64,000 nt of DNA from Streptomyces sp. 378. GTDB lineage: Bacteria > Actinomycetota > Actinomycetes > Streptomycetales > Streptomycetaceae. The stretch covers positions 120,331 to 184,330 of the forward strand of contig NZ_JASKMS010000018.1 in the NCBI RefSeq assembly GCF_030124145.1, written 5' to 3'. The notes under the pieces were generated by a model. That model was not told where the DNA came from, made no database searches, and worked only from the letters and a program-made list of their open reading frames with translations. A program made the translations under genes and the position numbers. Shown here in pieces: positions 43,545 through 52,017 of this stretch. Every line of letters begins with the position of its first letter. The first letter of the stretch is position 1.

Positions 43545-44015
43545 CTACTCCTCTTCCACCAGTCGCGCCGGGAAGCCTCCGGTCGCCACGGGCCCCCACC
43601 GCTCCGGCGTGATCCGGATGATCGACTTGCCCTGCTTGAGCATGGCCGCGCGGTACTCGTCCCAGTCGGGGTGCTCCCCGGCGATGTTCCGGTAGTACTC
43701 CACGAGCGGTTCGACGGAGTCGGGGGAGTCGATCACCTCGGCCGTGCCGTCGATCTGGACCCAGGGGCCGTTCCAGTCGTCGCTGAGCACGAGCAGGCTC
43801 ACGCGGGGGTCCCGCTTGGCGTTGCGGGTCTTGGCGCGCTCCGGGTAGGTGGAGACCACGATCCGGCCCGAGTCGTCGACACCGCAGGTCAGCGGGGAGC
43901 TCTGAGGGCCGCCGTCGGCTCGGCGGGTCAGCAGGACGGCGTGGTGCCGGGGCCGGACGAAGTCGAGCAACTCGTCGAGGGAGACGCGGGTGTTCGTCGC
44001 GATGTTCGGTGCCAT
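43545..44015 (-). CDS. PPOX-class F420-dependent oxidoreductase-like protein
   Basis: This 156-residue split-barrel flavin/F420-binding protein contains RPRHHAVLLTRRADGGPQSS near the N-terminus, RIVVSTYPERAKTRNAKRDP in the cofactor-binding loop and a closing KSIIRITPERWGPVATGGFP. Family members reduce F420- or FMN-dependent substrates; no substrate can be named. The stop is 1 bp from the convergent TetR stop. The next gene upstream on the strand is a STAS protein 11 bp away, so they may share a transcript. Confidence 0.87.
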   Translation of the reverse strand: MAPNIATNTRVSLDELLDFVRPRHHAVLLTRRADGGPQSSPLTCGVDDSGRIVVSTYPERAKTRNAKRDPRVSLLVLSDDWNGPWVQIDGTAEVIDSPDSVEPLVEYYRNIAGEHPDWDEYRAAMLKQGKSIIRITPERWGPVATGGFPARLVEEE

Positions 44016-44025
44016 GCCCGGCAGC

Positions 44026-44388
44026 CTACGACGCCATCGCTTCGGCCACGTTGTCGTACACGGGCACGTCCCGGCGCAGGCCGGTCAGCTCCAGGACACG
44101 GCTCGTGATCCCCTCCGGCCGGGCCACCAGGCGCACCCGGGCCCCGGGACGCAGCCGGTGCCGCACGTCGTTGATGAGGCGGATGCCCTGGGAGTCCATG
44201 AAGGAGGTCGCGCTCAGGTCGAGGACGAGGACCTCCAGCCGGTCGCCCCGGGCCCGGGCCGCGGACATGACGAGCGGCAGCAGCCGCGCCGCGTTACAGA
44301 AGTCGATCTCGGCGGGCATCGTGAGGCGGACGCGGCCGGGGAGGTCGCGCGGTTCTGTGGGATTCGTGAAGAAGGTCACGGCACTCAC
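44026..44388 (-). CDS. STAS-domain anti-sigma factor antagonist
   Basis: This 120-residue STAS protein contains GRVRLTMPAEIDFCNAARLL and VLVLDLSATSFMDSQGIRLI, with the phosphorylatable Ser in the DSQG motif. It should bind and block an RsbW-type anti-sigma ATPase when unphosphorylated. GTG 44388 is used because the STAS fold starts just after it; the open frame to 44586 is filler. It is divergent from two GAF-ANTAR genes, forming a regulatory cluster. Confidence 0.88.
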   Translation of the reverse strand: MSAVTFFTNPTEPRDLPGRVRLTMPAEIDFCNAARLLPLVMSAARARGDRLEVLVLDLSATSFMDSQGIRLINDVRHRLRPGARVRLVARPEGITSRVLELTGLRRDVPVYDNVAEAMAS

Positions 44389-44594
44389 CTGGCAGACGTT
44401 CGTCCGGATTCCGGTAAGGCCGCTTCCTGACCCGTGGGGCCATTCCACCATGCGGGGGGCGGCCGGAGGAAGCACCCGCGGCGGCGTCGGCCGGACGTCA
44501 CTCGGAGGCAACCGAACAGTTAGAGTGCTGTCCGTCCTGTGCTCGCAGTCGGGAATGTGCTGCGGAGCTCTCCTGCGCACGGCCATGGCCGTGC

Positions 44595-45317
44595 ATGCCG
44601 AAGAGGTTCGTGGTGGCTGCGTCCGAGTTTCCTGATTTGCCCCGTTATCCGGCTGGCGTCGAGCTGGCCGAAGCTCTCACGGTGGCTTCTCAGCAACTGC
44701 ACGAAACCCTCACGCCGCACAGCGCGCTGCGCACGGCGGTCCGGCTGGCCGTGCACCTCATGCCGGGCGCCGAGCACGCCGGGATCTCCGTCATCGAACG
44801 CGGCAGCAAGATGCGCACGCTCGCCTGGACCGACGAGATCGTGCGCTCCGCCGAGGACCGGCACACCGGTCGCGAACAGCACGGCCTGTGGGACCTGTTG
44901 TGGAACAGCCCGGTGGCGCGGATAGCGGACAGTGAGGCCGACGACGGCTGGGACGTGCTGGCCGGCCTGGGGCTGCGCTCGGCGCTGGCCCTGCGGCTGC
45001 GCGCCGACCGCCGCCGGCTGACCGTGCTCACGGCCTACGCGAGCAAACCGGGCGTCTTCGACGAGGACGCGACCCGCATCGGCCGGCTGTTCACCGCGCA
45101 CGTCAGCATCGCCCTGGACTCCGCGACCGTGCGCGAGCAGCTCACCGAGGCCATGCACACCCGCGACCTGATCGGCCAGGCCACCGGCATCCTCATGGAA
45201 CGCCAGGGCATCGACGCCTCGGCGGCCTTCGAGAGCCTGGTGCGCGCCTCCCAGCGGGAGAACGTGAAGCTGCGCGATCTCGCCCGCCGGATCGTCGGTG
45301 CTCACAACACCCCCTGA
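44595..45317 (+). CDS. GAF and ANTAR domain protein (first of a pair)
   Basis: This 240-residue protein has a GAF sensor (about 40-165) and a C-terminal ANTAR RNA-binding domain (about 180-235) with RDLIGQATGILMERQGIDAS, then LVRASQRENVKLRDLARRIV. ANTAR proteins bind tandem hexaloop RNA hairpins and prevent termination. The start may be ATG 44595 or the GTG at 44613, which has GAGG closer to it. The 206-bp divergent region to the STAS gene shows no third gene. Confidence 0.88.
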   Translation: MPKRFVVAASEFPDLPRYPAGVELAEALTVASQQLHETLTPHSALRTAVRLAVHLMPGAEHAGISVIERGSKMRTLAWTDEIVRSAEDRHTGREQHGLWDLLWNSPVARIADSEADDGWDVLAGLGLRSALALRLRADRRRLTVLTAYASKPGVFDEDATRIGRLFTAHVSIALDSATVREQLTEAMHTRDLIGQATGILMERQGIDASAAFESLVRASQRENVKLRDLARRIVGAHNTP

Positions 45318-45374
45318 GGTGGGGTGAATTACGGAGAAGGCGTGTTCGGGTGATGTCGGGATACCCGTACGGTC

Positions 45375-46073
45375 ATGAGTTCCGAGACGTCCGACACGCT
45401 CGACCAGGCGATGGTGCGCAGTAGCGGTCTCGACACGCTGCTGCGCGATCTGACCGACCGCGCGGTGCAGGAGGTGCCCGGCGCCGTGGCGTGCAGCATC
45501 ACCGTGCGCCGCGCCGGGCGGCTGCTCACCCTGGCCGGCAGCGGCGGCCTGCCCAGCGGCCTGGACCTGCGCCAGTACGAGAACGGCTCGGGGCCCTGCG
45601 TCGACGCGGCCGAGACGGGTGAGGAGCAGTACGCTCCGGATCTGGCGGCGGAGTCGCGCTGGCCGGCGTACACGGAATACGCCCTGACCACGGGCGTCCG
45701 CTGTGTGCTGGCGCTGCCGGTCGCCGTCGAGGGCGACAGCGGCGCCGCGATCAACTTCTACGGCGTCGGCGCGAAGGATCTGGGCACGGGCCGGGAGGCG
45801 GCCCGTGCCTTCGCCGCCCGGGCGGCGGACGCGATCGACATGGCGCTGCGCATCGAGAGCCGGCGGCAGTCCGCTGCCGATGTGCGCACCGCGCTGCTCT
45901 CCCGCAGCGTCATCGACCAGGCGGTCGGCATCCTGATGGCCCGGGAGCGGATCGACGCGCGGATCGCCCTGGAGCGACTGCGCCGGGTCTCGCAGAACCG
46001 GAACGTCAAGCTCCGTGATCTGTGCGGCCAGTTGGTGGCGAAGGTGTCCGCCCCGGACTCACGCCGGCAGTGA
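45375..46073 (+). CDS. GAF and ANTAR domain protein (second of a pair)
   Basis: This 232-residue paralog has the same order: GAF (about 20-155; CSITVRRAGRLLTLAGSGGL, CVLALPVAVEGDSGAAINFY) and ANTAR (about 170-225; SVIDQAVGILMARERIDARI, then RVSQNRNVKLRDLCGQLV). It follows the first by 57 bp. The two may respond to different ligands with the same kind of RNA target. Its 3' end overlaps the convergent YceI gene by 15 bp, so antisense effects are possible. Confidence 0.88.
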   Translation: MSSETSDTLDQAMVRSSGLDTLLRDLTDRAVQEVPGAVACSITVRRAGRLLTLAGSGGLPSGLDLRQYENGSGPCVDAAETGEEQYAPDLAAESRWPAYTEYALTTGVRCVLALPVAVEGDSGAAINFYGVGAKDLGTGREAARAFAARAADAIDMALRIESRRQSAADVRTALLSRSVIDQAVGILMARERIDARIALERLRRVSQNRNVKLRDLCGQLVAKVSAPDSRRQ

Positions 46074-46913
46074 CGCGCCCTGCACGGCCTGGATGTCCAG
46101 CTCCACCTTCAGCGTCGTGCCGATGGCGGCGATACCGGCCTGCAGGACCTGGTTGTAGTGCATGGCGAAGTCCTCGCGGCGCAGTTCGGTCGTGGCGCGG
46201 AACGCGGCGCGGGTGCCGCCCCACGGGTCCGGACCCGTGCCGAGGTAGGCGAGGTCGAGGTCCACGGGCCGTACGACCCCGTGCATACCCAGCTCGCCGT
46301 GCACGGTCCACCGGTCGGACCCGGTCGCCGTCAGCCCCGTCGACCGGAAGGTGATCTCCGGGAACCGCTCGACGTCCAGGAAGTCCGGCGACCTCAGATG
46401 CCCGTCGCGCATGCCGTTGCCGGTGTCGACGGACGCGGCCCGGATCACCGCCTCGACACGCGACTCGGTGACATCGTCCGGGGCGATCTCGATGGAGCCG
46501 GCGAACTCCGTGAACCGGCCGTGCACGCTGGAGATGCCCAGGTGCTGTGCCACGGCGGCCACGCTGGAGTGCACCGGGTCGACGGTCCACGGGCCGGGCG
46601 GCGGCAGCTCGGTGCCGCCCTGCCGCGCCAGTGTCACGGTGCCGACCTCGGCCCGCCCTCCCCCACCCTCGGCTCCGCTCGAGCGGGAGGTACCCCCACC
46701 CGTGACGATCAGGCTGGAGGCCGCGGGCGCGTACCCGACGGCCGTGACGACGACGGTGTACGCCCCCGGTTCCATCGGCGTCGCGTCCCGTACGGCGCCC
46801 TCCGCGTCGGCCTCGGCCCGCAGCACCTGCGCGCCGGTCATGTCCGCCACCGTGACGACCGCGTGCGACACGGCCCATCCGTCCCGGGTACGGATCCTCG
46901 CGGTCAGTCCCAT
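46059..46913 (-). CDS. YceI family protein with carboxypeptidase-regulatory-like N-terminus
   Basis: This 284-residue protein joins an N-terminal beta-sandwich repeat (about 1-75; VSHAVVTVADMTGAQVLRAE and GAYTVVVTAVGYAPAASSL) to a YceI lipocalin-like domain (about 110-280; WTVDPVHSSVAAVAQHLGIS, VHGRFTEFAGSIEI, TFRSTGLT, LRREDFAMHYN). YceI binds isoprenoid-like molecules. No signal peptide is seen, which is unusual. The linker between the domains is a dispersed palindromic repeat read in frame (SLIVTGGGTSRSSGAEGGGG). ATG 46913 follows GGAGTGAGTGAG. The neighbouring transporter carries the same kind of beta-sandwich repeats. Confidence 0.88.
   Translation of the reverse strand: MGLTARIRTRDGWAVSHAVVTVADMTGAQVLRAEADAEGAVRDATPMEPGAYTVVVTAVGYAPAASSLIVTGGGTSRSSGAEGGGGRAEVGTVTLARQGGTELPPPGPWTVDPVHSSVAAVAQHLGISSVHGRFTEFAGSIEIAPDDVTESRVEAVIRAASVDTGNGMRDGHLRSPDFLDVERFPEITFRSTGLTATGSDRWTVHGELGMHGVVRPVDLDLAYLGTGPDPWGGTRAAFRATTELRREDFAMHYNQVLQAGIAAIGTTLKVELDIQAVQGASLPA
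46658..46699. repeat. dispersed palindromic repeat (copy 2)
   Basis: On the minus strand it begins GTGGGGGTACCTCCCGCTCG, continues AGCGGAGCCGAGGGTGGGGG, and closely matches 38506-38546. It is inserted in frame in the YceI gene between the two domains. Confidence 0.75.
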
Positions 46914-47000
46914 CTCACTCACTCCTCCGAAAGAAACCGGCCCGCGACGGGGGCGCACCTCCGCTCGGAGCGCGCCACCCGTCACGGCCGGGGCCGGTCC

Positions 47001-49541
47001 CTACTCGCCGGGGTGGGCGAGTTCGATGTCGTGGGCGTCGGTGCCGGGACCCGTGACCGTCAGGGCGGTCGCCACCGGCGGGTAACCCGTGGCGATGACG
47101 GTGTACTCGCCGCCGTCCAGGTCGGTGAAGGCGTACGCCCCGTCCGTCCCGGTGGTGGCCGAGCCGACGACGTTGCCCGCCTGGTCGACCAGCGTCACCC
47201 GGGCGTCGGCCAGCGGGCCGTGCGGGGCGCGGACGACACCCTGGACGCGGGCGCCCGAGTCCAGGTCGATCTCGACCCGGGTGACCCCGGTGCCGCCCAC
47301 CTCGACGGGCAGGGCGCGCGGCCGGTACCCGGCGGCGTTCACCGCGACGGTCACCGCCCCCGGTACCAGCTCGGCGAAGGAGAACTCGCCCTGCTCGCCC
47401 GTGATCCCGTTGGCGAGCACGTCCCCGCGCACGTCGGTCACGATGACCATGGCGTCCTTGACGGACTGCCCGTTCTCGGCGGCCCGCACCACGCCGGTCA
47501 GCCCGCTGGTGCCGCTGAGCAGGATGTCGTAGGCGACCGGCTCACCGTTCACCACGACCGTGGACGCCTGCGGCTGGAAGCCGTCGGCGGAGGCGATCAG
47601 GACGTACGCACCGGAGCCCGGCGCGTCCACCGCGTACGAGCCGTCGGCCTGCGCCACGGACCGGCCCAGCTGGCGCCCGGCCAGCGAGATCAGCGTGACG
47701 GCGGCCCGCGGCACGGGCGCGGACTCGGCGCCGCGGACGACACCGCGGACCGGAACACCGCTCCCACCGGACGCGGACTCCCCGGCCGGAGCCGCCGTGC
47801 CGACGGCGGCGAGCCGCTGCGTTCCCTCGGGTCCGGTGCCGTCGGCGGACGCGGTCCCGGCCCAGCTCGGCGCGGCCTTCGCCGCCACGGGAGACCCGGT
47901 GGCCGCTTCGGCCGGGGCCACGGCAGGCGCCTGCGAGTCGGCGGTCTGCGCCGGCCCGCCCCTGGTCTTCAACGGGACCTCCTTGATGAAAAGCGTCACC
48001 AGCAGCGCGAGCAGCGCCATCGGGGCCGAGTAGAGGAACACGTCCGCGACACCGTGGCCGTAGGCGCTCTCCACCACCGTGCGGATCGGCGCGGGCATCG
48101 TGCTCAGGTCGGGGATGCCGCCGCCGCCCGTGCCGGCGTGACCGAGGGCCGCGCCCTTGGGGCCGAGGTCGGCGAGGCCGTCCTTGACGTAGTCGGTGAT
48201 CCGGTTGCCCAGGACCGCGCCCAGGGCGGAGACGCCCACCGCACCGCCGAGGGACCGGAAGAAGGTCACCGTGGAGCTGGCGGTACCCAGGTCGCCCGGC
48301 TCCACCTGGTTCTGCGTGCACAGCACCAGGTTCTGCATCATCATGCCGATGCCGAGACCCAGCAGCGTCATGAAGATCGCTATGTGCCAGTACTCGGTGT
48401 CGTACCGGATCGTGCCCAGCAGACCGAGGCCCGCGGTCACCAGCACACCGCCGGCGACCAGCCACGCCTTCCAGCGACCGGTCCGGGTGATGACCTGCCC
48501 GGAGACGGTGGAGGAGACGAACAGGCCCGCGATCATCGGGATCGTCATGACGCCGGACATCGTCGGCGACTTGTCCCGGGCCAGCTGGAAGTACTGGCTG
48601 AAGAAGACGGTCCCGGCGAACATCGCGACACCGACGAACAGCGACGCCAGCGAGGCCAGCGTGATGGTCCGGTTGCGGAACAGTCGCAGCGGGATGATCG
48701 GCTCGCTCGCCCTCGCCTCGACGAGGACGAACACCGCCAGCAGCGTCAGCGAACCGCCGACCATCGCGTACGTCTGCCAGGACACCCAGTCGTACTTGTC
48801 ACCGGCGAAGGTCACCCAGACCAGCAGCAGGCAGACGGCCGCGGTGATGAAGACGGCACCGGCCCAGTCGACCTTGACCTTCCGCTTCACGACGGGCAGG
48901 TGCAGGGTCTTCTGCAGCACGATCAGGGCGATCACGGCGAAGGGCACACCGACGTAGAAGCACCAGCGCCATCCGAGCCAGTCGGTGTCGGTGATGACAC
49001 CGCCGACCAGCGGGCCGCCGACCATGGCGGTGGCGAAGGTGGCGCCGAGGTAGCCGTTGTACCGGCCGCGCTCGCGCGGCGAGATCATCGCCGCCATGAT
49101 GATCTGGGCCAGCGCGGACAGACCGCCCATGCCGATGCCCTGGACCGCCCGGAAGGTGATGAGCATGCCCGGGTTCTGGGACATGCCGGCCGCCGCCGAC
49201 CCCAGCACGAAGACGACCAGCGCGAGCTGGATCAGCAGCTTCTTCGAGAACAGGTCGGCGAGCTTGCCCCACAGCGGGGTGGACGCGGTCATCGTCAGCA
49301 GGGACGCGGTCACGACCCAGGTGTAGGCGCTCTGACCGCCCCCGAGGTCGCTGATGATCCGGGGCAGGGCGTTGGAGACGATCGTCGACGACAGGATCGC
49401 GACGAACATGCCGAGCAGAAGGCCGGTCAGGGCTTCCATGATCTGCCGGTGCGTCATCGCAGCGCCGTCGCCGGAGGAGCCGTGGGAGCCTCCCCCGTGC
49501 TTGGCATGAGCCCGCACACCGGCTGGTGTGGTCGTTGCCAT
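47001..49541 (-). CDS. DHA2-type MFS transporter fused to three carboxypeptidase-regulatory-like domains
   Basis: This 846-residue protein has an MFS part of about 14 TM helices (about 25-540; MFVAILSSTIVSNALPRIIS, WGKLADLFSKKLLIQLALVV, GPLVGGVITDTDWLGWRWCF). A Pro/Ala linker follows, then three related beta-sandwich repeats (about 590-670, 671-750, 751-835), each with VxGVV, an Ala-rich strand and GxYxFxxLxxGxYxV-like closing. Such domains are usually extracytoplasmic. ATG 49541 is chosen; the frame above it is filler. The gene follows the MarR gene by 13 bp in one transcript. The fusion is odd: the repeats could bind a cell-wall polymer if outside, or a partner if inside. Confidence 0.88.
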   Translation of the reverse strand: MATTTPAGVRAHAKHGGGSHGSSGDGAAMTHRQIMEALTGLLLGMFVAILSSTIVSNALPRIISDLGGGQSAYTWVVTASLLTMTASTPLWGKLADLFSKKLLIQLALVVFVLGSAAAGMSQNPGMLITFRAVQGIGMGGLSALAQIIMAAMISPRERGRYNGYLGATFATAMVGGPLVGGVITDTDWLGWRWCFYVGVPFAVIALIVLQKTLHLPVVKRKVKVDWAGAVFITAAVCLLLVWVTFAGDKYDWVSWQTYAMVGGSLTLLAVFVLVEARASEPIIPLRLFRNRTITLASLASLFVGVAMFAGTVFFSQYFQLARDKSPTMSGVMTIPMIAGLFVSSTVSGQVITRTGRWKAWLVAGGVLVTAGLGLLGTIRYDTEYWHIAIFMTLLGLGIGMMMQNLVLCTQNQVEPGDLGTASSTVTFFRSLGGAVGVSALGAVLGNRITDYVKDGLADLGPKGAALGHAGTGGGGIPDLSTMPAPIRTVVESAYGHGVADVFLYSAPMALLALLVTLFIKEVPLKTRGGPAQTADSQAPAVAPAEAATGSPVAAKAAPSWAGTASADGTGPEGTQRLAAVGTAAPAGESASGGSGVPVRGVVRGAESAPVPRAAVTLISLAGRQLGRSVAQADGSYAVDAPGSGAYVLIASADGFQPQASTVVVNGEPVAYDILLSGTSGLTGVVRAAENGQSVKDAMVIVTDVRGDVLANGITGEQGEFSFAELVPGAVTVAVNAAGYRPRALPVEVGGTGVTRVEIDLDSGARVQGVVRAPHGPLADARVTLVDQAGNVVGSATTGTDGAYAFTDLDGGEYTVIATGYPPVATALTVTGPGTDAHDIELAHPGE

Positions 49542-49554
49542 GGGCTTCCTTTTC

Positions 49555-50043
49555 TTACGTGCTTGCGGGTGTACGGGTGGTCTGGTCGAAAGCGGCCGGC
49601 GCGACCCGGTTCCCGGGCCGGCAGTCGAAGCTCTCCCGCAGCCGCGCCATGAGGTGCGTGAGCTGGCCGACCTCCTCCTCGGTCCAGTCGCCCAGACGCT
49701 CGGCGAGGACCTCGGTGGTCCGCCGGGACAGCTCGTCGAGCTGTGTGCGGCCCGCGGGTGTGAGGCGCAGGATGCGTGAGCGCTTGTCCGCGGGGTCGGG
49801 GGAGCGTTCGATCCAGCCCCGGTCCACGACGTGCGCGACATGGCGGCTGGTGACCGACATGTCCACCGCCAGCAGCTCGGCGAGCTTGCTCATGCGCATG
49901 TCGCCATGGCGGTCCAGCAGGGTCAGAACGGCCGCCGACCCGCCGGGGCACTCGGCGGGCATGATCCTGCCGAGCTCCCGCTTCACGGCGCCGAAGGCGC
50001 TGAACTGGCGGACCAGCTCTGCGTACTGCGCCCTGTCGGCCAT
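49555..50043 (-). CDS. MarR family regulator
   Basis: This 162-residue winged-helix protein has HGDMRMSKLAELLAVDMSVT followed by SRHVAHVVDRGWIERSPDP and DKRSRILRLTPAGRTQLDEL. ATG 50043 has GGAGGTG just upstream. It is the first gene of an operon with the MFS fusion, and probably represses both through the dyad next to its promoter. Confidence 0.92.
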   Translation of the reverse strand: MADRAQYAELVRQFSAFGAVKRELGRIMPAECPGGSAAVLTLLDRHGDMRMSKLAELLAVDMSVTSRHVAHVVDRGWIERSPDPADKRSRILRLTPAGRTQLDELSRRTTEVLAERLGDWTEEEVGQLTHLMARLRESFDCRPGNRVAPAAFDQTTRTPAST

Positions 50044-50058
50044 GACACCTCCACTTTC

Positions 50059-50101
50059 GTTGCTTAGGGCAACCATAGAAGCTGTTGGTTGTTACACGCA
50101 A
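50059..50101 (-). promoter_or_regulatory. promoter and operator of the MarR/MFS operon
   Basis: On the minus strand TTGCGT (50096-50101) and TATGGT (50072-50077) are 18 bp apart. The dyad GTTGC-N5-GCAAC (50059-50073) overlaps the -10 box and the likely transcript start, fitting MarR autoregulation. Confidence 0.65.
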
Positions 50102-50257
50102 ACAAAAGGGGGGCGAGCGGCATAAAAAGTTGGCAAAGGCAAGTATTGCGGGAGTAAACGCGCTGGCCGGCACTCCGGCGGTACGAGCCGACCGCACCCA
50201 AGCGGAACCCCTACCCCCACTTGGGGAGCCCCGCCGTTTTCGCTAGGGTCTCGGGCC

Positions 50258-50455
50258 ATGGCTAACAACCAGGCCCCGCAGGGCAATCACGACCCCGCCG
50301 GCAGTACCCAGATGTTCCGCGCGTTCGTCGACGAGGCCCCGCAGGGCCGTCAGGCGGCGGCACCTTCCAGCAGCGGACCGCGCATCGGTCTCATCCTCGG
50401 CGCCATCGCCGCCGTGGCGGTCGTCGCGGCGGTGGCCTGGCTGGCGCTGGCGTAA
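50258..50455 (+). CDS. small membrane protein
   Basis: This 65-residue protein has a polar start (MANNQAPQGNHDPAGSTQMF) and one C-terminal transmembrane helix (IGLILGAIAAVAVVAAVAWL). TAGGGT at 50244-50249 is 8 bp before the ATG and no ribosome site is seen, so it is probably leaderless. From memory a similar gene lies beside the MarR gene in S. coelicolor. The function is unknown. Confidence 0.75.
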   Translation: MANNQAPQGNHDPAGSTQMFRAFVDEAPQGRQAAAPSSSGPRIGLILGAIAAVAVVAAVAWLALA

Positions 50456-50846
50456 CCCGGGCCGCCCCGACACTGAGGCAGCCCGGCGGCACGGGGCGCC
50501 CGCCCCCACGGTCCCGCACTCGCGTACGGCGAGGAGGGGCCGTGTCGCGGGGTGTCCGCCCGCAGCGGTTGGCGCGTCAACGCCAGTCAGTCGGCAAGTG
50601 GGTCCATCGCGCCGTTCCGAGGACGGACACCCCCCGGCGCGGCCCCGCCCCACCACCCGGCACCAGGCGAAGCGGACGCGTACCCCCACCAAGCCGACAG
50701 GCCGCCGCAGGCATGCGACGGCCGTGTCAGAAAACCCGAAGCCGATCCCGAGCCGAAGCCGAACCCGAGCCGAAGCCGAACCCGAGCCGAAGCCGAACCC
50801 GATGCGCCGGTAGGGCGCGAAGCCGACCCCGAATCCGGCCCCTCGG
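50456..50846. other. intergenic region with 17-bp tandem repeat
   Basis: No coding frame is credible in this 391-bp gap. Three perfect copies of GAGCCGAAGCCGAACCC start at 50750, 50767 and 50784, preceded by partial copies from about 50735. They lie downstream of the convergent membrane-protein and sigma-factor genes. Confidence 0.7.
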
Positions 50847-51749
50847 TCAGTCCGAGATCAGGCCTTCCCGGAGCTGCGCCAGTGTCCGGGTCAGCAGCCG
50901 GGAGACATGCATCTGCGAGATGCCGACCTCCTCGCCGATCTGTGACTGCGTCATGTTCGCGAAGAAGCGGAGCATGATGATCCGCCGCTCACGAGGCGGC
51001 AGCTTCGCCAGCAGCGGCTTCAGCGACTCGCGGTACTCCACACCCTCCAGCGCGGTGTCCTCGTACCCCAGCCGGTCCGCCAGCGACCCCTCGCCGCCGT
51101 CGTCCTCCGGCGTCGGCGAGTCCAGCGAGGACGCCGTGTAGGCGTTCCCCACCGCCAGCCCGTCGACGACGTCCTCCTCGGACACCCCGAGCACAGAGGC
51201 GAGTTCGGTCACCGTCGGCGACCGGTCCAGCTTCTGTGAGAGCTCGTCGCTGGCCTTGGTCAGAGCGAGCCGCAGCTCCTGCAGCCGGCGCGGCACGCGC
51301 ACCGACCACGACGTGTCCCGGAAGAACCGCTTGATCTCCCCGACCACCGTCGGCATCGCGAACGTCGGGAACTCCACGCCCCGTTCGCAGTCGAACCGGT
51401 CGATCGCCTTGATCAGCCCGATCGTGCCGACCTGGACGATGTCCTCCATCGGCTCGTTCCGGGACCGGAACCGCGCGGCGGCGTACCGCACCAGCGGGAG
51501 GTTGAGCTCGATGAGCGTGTCTCGGACGTACGCACGCTCGGGGCTGTCCTCGTCGAGCGCGGCCAGCCGCAGGAACAGGGAGCGGGACAGGGTGCGGGTG
51601 TCGATGGCGCCCGCGGTCGGAAGGACCGGGACGGGCTCGGCCACGAGGGCCGGAGCCTCATCGATGGGGCCGAGTGAGTCGAGAGCATGGGGAGCTGACT
51701 CGCTCTCCGCGAGCGTGAGCACCTTCGAGCTGCCCTGTTCTGCGGACAT
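50847..51749 (-). CDS. sigN: SigF-family RNA polymerase sigma factor
   Basis: This 300-residue group 3 (SigB/SigF-type) factor has region 2 (FRSRNEPMEDIVQVGTIGLI, KAIDRFDCERGVEFPTFAMP), region 3 (LQELRLALTKASDELSQKL) and region 4 (LPPRERRIIMLRFFANMTQS, EEVGISQMHVSRLLTRTL). The N-terminal 75 residues are acidic and low in complexity. ATG 51749 follows AAAGGGGGTGGC. The symbol rests on remembered synteny with S. coelicolor SCO4034 beside sigF and may be off by one paralog. It is 268 bp downstream of the sigF-like gene, likely with its own promoter. Confidence 0.8.
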   Translation of the reverse strand: MSAEQGSSKVLTLAESESAPHALDSLGPIDEAPALVAEPVPVLPTAGAIDTRTLSRSLFLRLAALDEDSPERAYVRDTLIELNLPLVRYAAARFRSRNEPMEDIVQVGTIGLIKAIDRFDCERGVEFPTFAMPTVVGEIKRFFRDTSWSVRVPRRLQELRLALTKASDELSQKLDRSPTVTELASVLGVSEEDVVDGLAVGNAYTASSLDSPTPEDDGGEGSLADRLGYEDTALEGVEYRESLKPLLAKLPPRERRIIMLRFFANMTQSQIGEEVGISQMHVSRLLTRTLAQLREGLISD

Positions 51750-52017
51750 GCCACCCCCTTTGGGTCGCGGGACGGTCGCGGCGGACGCTCCCGTCTGAGG
51801 AACGCAGCCTTCACCTGAATACCGGAACCGGAGCTCCGGCAAACGCGCTTCACGCAGAATGTCACATGTCGGCAACACGCTGTAGTGACATGTCGACATC
51901 TGAGACGCGAATCCGCCCTGCAAACAAGGGGTCTGACGGCCTTTCGGCTCTCAACTACCGGAAAGCGCCCTGATGAGCGATTCCCTCCCCGAGGTGACCT
52001 CTCGCTCACGTTTGCGG

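Noticed and set aside
46158..49652. 1164-codon open frame on the plus strand opposite the MFS and YceI genes
   Set aside because: It is a mirror of high-GC coding on the other strand; its peptide is Arg/His/Gly/Asp-rich without domains, while the minus strand encodes clear MFS and YceI domains.
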